A stretch of 64,000 nt of DNA, from the NCBI GenBank assembly GCA_019915135.1, contig JAHLMK010000027.1, positions 248,001-312,000 on the forward strand, written 5' to 3'. The notes below the pieces were generated by a model. That model was not told where the DNA came from and ran no database searches. It saw only the letters and a program-made list of their open reading frames with translations. Positions 56,426 to 64,000 of the stretch are shown here, in pieces. The stretch is from Strobilurus pachycystidiatus. Its lineage: Eukaryota; Basidiomycota; Agaricomycetes; Agaricales; Physalacriaceae. Made by a program: the position numbers and the translations under genes. The first letter of the stretch is position 1. Each line of letters starts with the position of its first letter.

Positions 56426-57480
56426 CGTGGTGGTAATCGTCCCAAGGCGTGCTGACGTCATTAGAACCACGATTCTTGGCTTTCGTCGGAGGGAAATGCA
56501 ACGCGTGATGTACCTCCTGGCCATGGTGGATGTGTGCGCCATTGAAATCTGGTAGATACGCGGATACCAATGAAAACTGTCATTGTATGAGCGTTCAAGG
56601 AAGAAAAAGCGGTCCAATGCATATGAAGGACTGAAACCGCGACATTCGTCAGAGACAAAATGGGCTTCGTCAGGTCCGTCGTCAGAGATTAAATGGCTTT
56701 GTCAGAGAGTTAATGGCCATCGTCAGAGACTAAATGACTTCCGGTGAATGAGTGAAACTGAGCGAGAGATAGGCATGCAGGTAACCTCTAGGACATGATC
56801 TGTTATAAGATTCATGGTCGTTTACTGTCGAAACGCGTCTCACCTGATTCCCTGGGAATAGCACGTCCAACCAGCCTTCCGTCAGATCGAAACTCGGTCC
56901 AAGTTGTCTACCATCGGCCAGCACTCCCTCCGTATGCGGAATAGGTGCCATAGTATACCGCGAGTGTCTTCAAGCAAACGCCGCTATCTCCAGAGAGCTC
57001 TGGGCAAAGGGCGAGATCCGTGTTCATCCGAGTCGTCATACAAAAAATCTTCGACATGGCTTTGCGCGAGCTCCAGACGACCAGACACTGCTGTAAGCTG
57101 TAGGAGTCAATATAAGGATGCTCCGGTGCCTCCATGTCAGGATTGAGAGTGAGAGGTCGGATCGGTTGTACGCTCACCAAAGACCAATATCTGCGCAATA
57201 TGCATTGACGGTACTGTCCACTAAAGGCATCAGGTTCGTGAGCCTTCATCTAGTCAAAAAAATGAAACTCACCTATATTCACGCAGACAGTTTTCTGAAT
57301 GCATACGTCTATCTGAGAGACCACATGTTGGACGTAGGGAATCAGTAGATGTATGTTGGTGTTTGTGATATCTCCTAAAATGCCAGGCCGGCCCGAATTC
57401 AAAGTGCCAAGCACGTGTTTAAGCCAGCCTCCTTCTTCCGGCACCATTACTCTCGATCGCAGGACTTCTTCGCCCGACTC
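56426..57480 (-). pseudogene. Fragmentary coding-like sequence, minus strand
   Basis: Open stretches at about 57480-57260 (VMVPEEGGWLKHVLGTLNSG, LLIPYVQHVVSQIDVCIQ) and 57249-56908 have protein-like composition, and intron-like GTGAGT...CTAG lies between them near 57250. I could not assemble a frame, and no family is recognised. Three GTCAGAGA-TTAATGGC repeats lie near 56647-56735. Confidence 0.3.
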
Positions 57481-57639
57481 AAATGCAACGGATCCTCTTG
57501 CTCGTGGAAAAATCCGAAGCTAATAATGGAAAGGTGCGCTATATTCTTCCTCTACGTTGTTGTATACCACTCATGATGCCAGTCCACCCTCCCTACGCTG
57601 CGACTCTTCCGCCTCATTCGACGCGTGTGCCCCCCAACG

Positions 57640-59340
57640 CACCACAGACTCTATTCGAGATTTACTCGGTGTCCCTCAAGACGCCTACCGTCAGTTCGGC
57701 CTCTTGAGTCACCGCTGCGACGCCTCATACATTCACTCCACGTAGAATTTCACCGCTCAGGAATTACAGGCCATCGCTGCTGTAGGTCTTAACTTCCTCC
57801 ACATTTGGAAGACCAGCGATGCGCAGGCCATACGACGATGGATACGACACTTTTTTCGACGATGGTTCATCCAGTATCCCGAGATACTTCGGGAGGGTGT
57901 TGAGGTGGATACTATCCGGTACCAGAGTCGTTATCGTCGCTGGGTAGGAAGCTCTTTTTTGCCTTTCGGTGGCTTATTGACTGTTTTATACCACTTTCAG
58001 GACATTGTCTGCGCTCTTAAATGGGCTGCCGCTCGCATTCGGTATCTCACCGATCCTGTAATGCGGGACCTGCAGTATGCACACTTCACTTGTATCATTT
58101 TCTAATACTGATAGACGCAAAGTGATCGATTTCCCCTCGAGTAGACCCTCAGATCCGCTCCCAGCTTTGCCCCGTCCTGTTTCCCTCATTATTGATCGAG
58201 AGTTTGAATGCGACACCCGGAGCATTGAACCTCCCGTCACTAGATTTTGTCGAGCCGTATTGATATCAAAATCAAATGTCTACGTTCAGTCCTTTTACTG
58301 GAATTGGCACCTCACTTTATGTCGCGGCTCAAGCAAATTTTCCAAACAACGGCTTCCGCATGCCTCACTCCGAGTGAACAAGAGATCCAGGTTCATCGCG
58401 CGGCTTCCGCAGAGAAGAAGTCCTGAGGGTCAGTCCGAATCAAAATCTCGCTCCCTTACCATCTCAAATCCGCGTAACAGCGAACTTCTTGTCGATCTTT
58501 TTCTAATGAATGCCCATTCCAAGCCTCGCTCCTCGAGCAGAGGATCCAGAAGCAAGTACACCCCGCGCTATACAAATAATGACAACTGGACTCTTCATTC
58601 TAGCTTCAGGCGGCTTTCACGAACCTTCGCTTTTCGCATTTCACTACAGGAAGGGACGTGATCCGCGCTTTGACCACAGTCAAAAGAGACAGAAACGGGC
58701 ACCGACATGCGTCCACCATGGCGTCACATCCTTCTGCAAAGGCAACACACCGTTTTGGCATGCGGACACCCACCTCACTTCTTGTGGTCCCTGCAACGGA
58801 ACGCATCCGCTTTGAAGACCTTACGCTGGAGCGTCCACCATGCCTAAGTCCCTGCCTTGTGGGTTTTGTTTGTGCGGTTTCTGGCAAGTGCTGATTCAAA
58901 ATTCAAAGTCCCTGAAGCCCGAGGAGCACAGTTTCCTGAGATCTGTGGCTCCAGATTTCTTCGTCGTCTGGCGCCAGGGCCCAGCCTTGTTCCGCATCGA
59001 TTGGATCAAACGCTTCTACATCCAGTACTTCCAGCTGTTCTCAACCGGATTTTCGTACGCGGAAAAGGGGTCAAAATGCGAACTCGCTAAGTTGCGCCGG
59101 GTAGGCTCCACAGTCAAGTCCTGTATTCTTGAAATTCACGCTAACGGTCTTCGCAGGAGATACTTACGACCCTGAAATACTATACGTGGCGCATCTTTGT
59201 GCGCTTTGGGCGGAACTTCCAGCCAGGCGACCCAAACAACTTGGCCACGCGACCACGTCCCAGGCCCCTGTGCAAGTGAGGTTTCATTTACTTCAGACTG
59301 ATGTCGTCGTTTCTGATGAATGGAACAGGAAAAAGATCTA
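57640..59340 (+). pseudogene. Decayed gene of unknown family
   Basis: One frame runs from about 57640 to 58105 with a single TAG (about 57745): before it DSIRDLLGVPQDAYRQFGLL, after it LQAIAAVGLNFLHIWK, IRRWIRHFFRRWFIQYPEIL and YRRWVGSSFLPFGG. Further coding-like pieces in shifting frames follow (58510-58660, 58657-58894, 58890-59090), ending near 59290 with TLKYYTWRIFVRFGRNFQPG. The product was rich in Arg and aromatic residues. Multiple stops and frame changes indicate decay, although some changes could be introns. Confidence 0.5.
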
Positions 59341-59917
59341 GGTGGTTGTTTGCTATGAGTATCATTACAATATACCACTCCGTGTTCATTCTCTTTTTCT
59401 ACGCTACAATATTATCTCGAGCTTCAATATACGTGATAAACGGTGATGGGGCAACGAGGGTACAATAAATGTTCTAAGTGAGCCAGAACCGCACCGAGAC
59501 AGAACGCGTGAACTAAGAAAGAAGTGGATCTACCAAGCGAAGCCGCAGAATGGCAACATCGTAGGGCGTACAGGCGAGTCGCAATGAAAGAAGTGCAAGA
59601 GAAAATTGCGAGTCGCAATACAAAAAAAGAAGCGTAAGAGAGAAATGCGAGTCGCAATACAAAAAAGAAGCGCAAGAGAAGACGAGACGTGCGAGTGTAA
59701 AGGAGAAGCCAGGGGTCCACACCACAGGATCTTCGCGCGAGGGAAATAGAGCCTCGTGGTTGTACGCGAGCTTTTTGGTGATGAGACTAGTGGGACAGCG
59801 GGTTCTTGAATATACTGGAACTGATATAAAGGCAAGGTGGGCCAAGTCTCTGTGTCCACAGGTCCCCGAGTCCTTCCACCCCCGTCGTCCTTTGCTTCTA
59901 CTTACTTCTACTCGATC
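59341..59917. repeat. Upstream region of the next gene with a 46-48-bp minisatellite
   Basis: GCGAGTCGCAATACAAAAAA followed by GAAGCG(C/T)AAGAGA is repeated about three times at 59574-59692. A TATAAAG-like motif near 59825 may be the core promoter of the gene starting at 59918. Confidence 0.6.
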
Positions 59918-62061
59918 ATGTCCCTCTACAAATACGTCGGTCTCATTGCTGCACGGATCAAAATTGATTGATGACTGATGTCTGTCGCAGGGTGTCTACG
60001 GCCAGGGTCATTCGACGACCCCTTTTGTCGACCGTGAGCAGGAAGCCTGGGCGTACGGCTATCTCTCCGCCTTCGAAAATGCGCGCGACCGCGGTGTAGA
60101 TGCTTTGGACGACCTCACCCACGCCCTCTGGGTGTTATTCTACTCAAAATTTGGATCCATTCTCGACCCGCCGGCCTGTTCCGACTTCCGATCCATCGAA
60201 ATTTGGAGAAAACGTGGCGAACAGGTACAGACCAGACAGTACCTGATTACGTAGCTGTAACTGACTCTTTCTTTCCCTCTTCAGGCTGTTTGCGACCTTC
60301 TCGTCCGCATCTCCCACACCGTTGATGTGGAATACGCCGCCGCATCGACTATCGACCGTCTTTACGACAAGACGAATGAAAACTCCACTCTGACGACTGC
60401 AGGTGAGAAAAACTGATCACAATTTCACAAACCGCTGATACGAGTTTTTTAGACGAGAAAATTGCGTCTGATAGCAGCACCCTGCCCGAGGAGCACAAGT
60501 CGCCCCTCCAGCCTGGGCTCTCATCCGCTCTCTTGAGCCACCAACCATCTCCTGCATTGGAGCTTCCCGCCAAGACTGGTGGTACCCTGCTCCCGGTGTT
60601 CGTTCATTTCGCTCCGGACGGCTCCATCGTAGACCGCGCTGTCTCCCTTCTCGGACCTGGTTACCCATCTCCGGTTCGTGCCCAGGAGGGGCTGGATTAC
60701 TATCGGGCAGCGTCGCCCTACCGAATTTGCACGCCAATCTCTCAACCAACGGCCTCCTCGTCCTCCGGCATCCTATTCACTCCCTGCACTCCGGCTAAAC
60801 ATTGCGCCAGAGGGAGGCTGGGTGTGCTGACACCCAGCTTCTCTCTATATCCCGCCGGATACACTGATACACCTTATCCTCTGGCCATCAACCCCTACGA
60901 TGCATCGCCTAAAACGCCATCGCCTCTGGACAGGAAACGGAAGTCCGACGACGACGAATCTGACAGATTGACAAAAAAAATGGCGAGTGCCTCGACCAAC
61001 GTTTACCTTGATAATCCTGCTGACAAGCTTTGTAGTTCGTTTCCTATGAGATGGGAAGAGCTGGAAAACCTGTACGTTCTCTTGACGACTGTGCTCTGCA
61101 ATGTCTCAACTGAAGTTCCACCTAGACGTTGTGGACCGATGACAGGGCTGCCTCGGACGCCGGAGACTCCGACAAAGAGAACATCGATCCTTTTGCTTTG
61201 AAGTATCCCGAAGACGAAGACGGTGCGTCGGTACCTGTGGTCGCCGACACCGACAGCGAGCTGGACATGGCATCCGTCACAGATGCTCTGATTACAGGGT
61301 ATGCGTCGCCCTCCCTGAACAGTGCGGTCAGTTCCTCTCATTTTTTCATACGATTTTCCGACTGATACTCCGCTAGATTGACGACGATGACGCTCCCGAA
61401 GGCGTTAACGCCGTTCAAGATTCCGCCACCGTCGAGGTCAGATCCTATTCATTTCGCGTGACGTTTAGACTGATGTCAGATAGATGGGCGCAAGTCTCGA
61501 AGACGGCAGTGTTTCTGTCACCGGAGAGGGTGTCGATGCGGCCGAGTGGACCGAGCCACCTCCCACCTCCGCCACCTCCGCCGATGGGAGCTTCATCGCT
61601 TCAGATACTTTGGCCGCAAACGGAAGTAGCGCGGCTTCTCTTGGAGTGAGTTCTATTTCATTCTATACGTTGTGTGCACATATTGATTTCTCTTCCCAGC
61701 ACGGGGGTTCTTCCGACAGTATCAGCCTCAAGCAGGTGAAACTCTCCAAATTCTGGCTCGCCCGCAAGGTATATGACGCTCCGTCCGATCTACGCCCACT
61801 GTGACTAATTCCTGCTATCCAGAGTGGATCCGTTGCTACGCTGCCGACTGCGACAACGACCAACAGTCCCACCGTTCGCGTCAACGTGCAGTTTATTCAA
61901 ATGCCTGCAGCACCGTCGGTGGCCCCTATCGCGAACATCAGTTCGCGAGGACGTAACCGTATGCCTTCTCGGAAGGCGGCCGAGGTGGCCAGGGACTCTT
62001 CGCCCTCGCCGCCAAACGTACAGCACCAGAAGCTGCGCAAGCGCAAGGGCAAATGTGTCTA
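59918..62061 (+). CDS. Hypothetical multi-exon gene, Ser/Pro-rich with a basic C-terminus
   Basis: Exons 59918-59935, 59991-60224, 60285-60402 and 60453-61075 join in phase; later exons start near 61126, 61378, 61484, 61699 and 61823, the last ending at TAA 62061. The N-terminal 120 residues look globular (EQEAWAYGYLSAFENARDRG, LTHALWVLFYSKFG). The middle is Pro/Ser-rich with a basic RKRKSDDDE patch, followed by acidic DSDKENIDP, and the end is strongly basic (KLRKRKGKCV). Probably nuclear by charge pattern; no domain is recognised. Donors of the first and fourth introns (GTCGGT, GTTCTC) are weak, so those joins are less certain. Confidence 0.65.
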
Positions 62062-62608
62062 ATTTGGAGACGGCGGGCTGTATTTATCGGGAATGTGTGA
62101 CCGCCTGTAATCGTGCTATCAGTATCTTGTCAATGTAGTTAAAAATGCGCATCTCTTGGTCCAACATTGAAATAGCGTGTTCTGTGAGGGCTCTTTCGTA
62201 TAATAGAGTAATATTGCTCCAACAAATGTTGAACACAAAAATTATTAAGAAATCAAACAAAAATACGACAAACCCATCGCAAAACACGTTTACAAAGTAA
62301 TCTAACAACTGAGGAAATGTTTGTGACTTTCTGCAAAATTTTCTGGGCAAAATTACTCTATTCCGGCGACGAATGGTGAGACGGAACCACATACATACTC
62401 TCTGTACTTGGACTCCGATACAATGATGATCGATCTAAATACAGACATTCAAAAATATTCATAGTCACTTCGCAATTCAAATATCATTTTCACAGAACTT
62501 TATGCAGATAAGTAAGCTAGCTGGCAAGTAATGGTCTCTGATAGTACACACAAACAAAACATGATACAAGGACAAACGGGCGACGAGGAGACGATGAGAG
62601 GTAAATGA
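62062..62608. other. AT-rich intergenic region
   Basis: Convergent 3' ends of the genes at 59918 and 63239; no coding frame or repeat stands out. Confidence 0.5.
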
Positions 62609-63239
62609 CTACTGGTACTCGTCGAGCATCTTTTGAAGTTCGCTCATTTCAGGGGAGCTCTCTTCGAGACTCAGAGCGACCCTAAGAAACGAACGGATTT
62701 GAGTGGCGGGGGTGTGGACTAGTAAAGCCATTGAGACATAGATAGAAACGAGCGAGAAATTAACGTACAAAGGATCGAAAGGCAGCGAAGATCGTCGAAG
62801 TTGCGAACACCCATGGCCTCGAAGGCTGGAGCCCAAGACATCCTCTTCATATCGGTCAGAGTGATTCCAACTTCGCCGTTACCGGTTACGGGAGACAAAT
62901 CGATGGGCTCGTCTCCCCTGGTCCAAAGGTCGGCAAATTCTGAAACTTGGACGTGAGGAGACAAAGGAAGCAAGGGAAAGAGGTACTTACTATTGGCAGT
63001 TTCGCAATCCTCAAAGTATTTCTCGACGAGGCCATTTACAACTTCTTGGCGGATTTCTGAGGAGGGCTTGAGTAGGAGAAGGATGCGACGAGGAAGCACT
63101 CACCACTTCGACATCGTTGCAACAATGTCGCGGTAATGAGTTCGAGATTGGAGACTAAATTGTGAATGACGGTTTGGGCGTCCTCGGCGGCGGCAACCGA
63201 CGCAGAGAACAGGTTCAAATCAGTGCAGACGGTTGGCAT
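62609..63239 (-). CDS. Hypothetical protein, 160 aa, 4 exons
   Basis: Exons 63239-63104, 63056-62991, 62939-62769 and 62718-62609 close exactly with introns of 47, 51, 50 nt. The product is helical and slightly acidic (DAQTVIHNLVSNLELITATL, PAFEAMGVRNFDDLRCL, ending LQKMLDEYQ). No domain, signal peptide or membrane segment is evident. It is divergent from the partial gene at 63597, sharing a roughly 360-bp promoter interval. Confidence 0.72.
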
Positions 63240-63596
63240 CAGTGATAGTAGGATGGTGGAAAGAGAGTCGCGCCCATCCAGCGCTTATAAGCGCAGCAGT
63301 GGGGGACTTTGACAAACAGGTAGACGGCTCGACGGCGAGGTAAACAACTTGCCCCTATACGCGTACACGGGAAAGCACGAGAAATCTATTTTGGTCCAGG
63401 CTAAGGTATCGACGGAAATGGGAACGAATCGCCCCCGTGAAATCAGGTTTCCTTGTCTTCGTGATTGACGGGTCTAGTTCGGCTGAGTTACCTCTTAGTG
63501 TTCACGTAAAGATCCCTCGCGCCTTCTGCAATTCAGTTTTACGAGTATACAAGATCAATCAGCGCGGACGAACGCCTTTACTTCCTGCCTGCCAGT
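63240..63596. promoter_or_regulatory. Bidirectional promoter interval
   Basis: Separates two divergent genes; no conserved motif is evident beyond a CTTATAAGCG-like TATA element near 63282 ahead of the minus-strand gene. Confidence 0.35.
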
Positions 63597-64000
63597 ATGA
63601 ATCCTCGAGAGGCCGCGCTACACTTTTTAACAGAGGAGAATGTAAGTTATACTATGCATTGGCTCGTCTCTGGCCTCACTCCCTGCCCTTCAAAATAGAC
63701 TCAGTCGGACGTATCCAGCAGTGGCAGTGAAGAGGGATCTGACTGCGCTAGCGAGAGCTGGAGTGACGAAGGGTTCCACCCGACGGTGGTTAGCAGCGAC
63801 ATGCCACCATCGTTGAGTGTCGACGAGTTGAGCGACACTTCGACGGATCCGGAAATGCCTTCCATGTCAGATGTAGAGTCGTCAGGCGACGAAGAGGAGC
63901 CACAGGAGAGACAGCTGGGGACAGCGATACCGGTGCGTTTTCCTGTCTCGTCAGTCATTCAAAACTTAATTTGCTCCTGAGGCTCAAAATCTGAACTCTG
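63597..64000 (+). CDS. Partial acidic Ser/Glu-rich protein, runs off the window
   Basis: Exon 1 (63597-63641, MNPREAALHFLTEEN) joins exon 2 (63699-63932) in phase through a 57-nt intron; a donor GTGCGT follows at 63933. Exon 2 is dominated by Ser, Asp and Glu (SSGSEEGSD, SSGDEEEPQE). Function unknown; the 3' part is outside the window. Confidence 0.6.

Noticed and set aside
1..64000. CRISPR arrays, operons, riboswitches or bacterial-type signals
   Set aside because: No regularly spaced direct repeats; gene structure is eukaryotic throughout.

Overview
The window looks like a repeat-dense piece of an Agaricomycete (mushroom-type basidiomycete) nuclear genome. The evidence is: spliceosomal introns of about 41-80 nt (GTNNGT donors, YAG acceptors) in nearly every gene; a KDZ-type transposase with a CxC2 cysteine cluster; Ty3/gypsy elements; and CpG-to-TpG/CpA decay. 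All homology statements come from reading motifs; no database search was run. Exon chains described as closing were checked by hand for phase.

Bases 1-44917 are a Russian doll of mobile elements. Copy B, a Ty3/gypsy retrotransposon on the minus strand, has its 5' LTR at 43224-44917 and interrupts an MFS transporter gene whose C-terminal part survives at 44918-45248. Copy A, the same family on the plus strand (LTRs 575-2269 and 30304-31998), inserted into copy B with a GCGT target duplication. A 14,466-bp KDZ DNA transposon (5180-19645) then inserted into the protease region of copy A with a TATGAAG duplication. The undisturbed target sequences of both later insertions can be read in the other gypsy copy.

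Without the KDZ insert copy A is about 17 kb. Between pol and the 3' LTR it carries a tRNA-like Pol III promoter sequence and three intron-bearing accessory genes: Z (sense strand, 651 aa, Zn2Cys6-like cysteine motif), X (antisense, 322 aa) and Y (antisense, 409 aa). X and Y are bracketed by a 17-bp direct repeat of the polypurine tract, which suggests captured cargo. Gag and protease overlap as TGATG, and protease is joined to RT by a canonical -1 slippery heptamer, G GGT TTT. Both copies carry the same MITE inside RT, so both descend from a MITE-bearing parent.

The KDZ element is nearly pristine: 15-bp terminal inverted repeats, subterminal GAATACAG repeats, an intact 10-exon transposase (1060 aa) and six further genes.

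Bases 44918-64000 are a gene-containing flank. Two genes there (49805-52938 and 55359-56425) belong to the same two families as KDZ cargo genes. The flank also holds a gene with an RNase H1 N-terminal-like motif, genes with tandemly duplicated exons, a decayed gene at about 57.6-59.3 kb, and three further genes at 59.9-64 kb.
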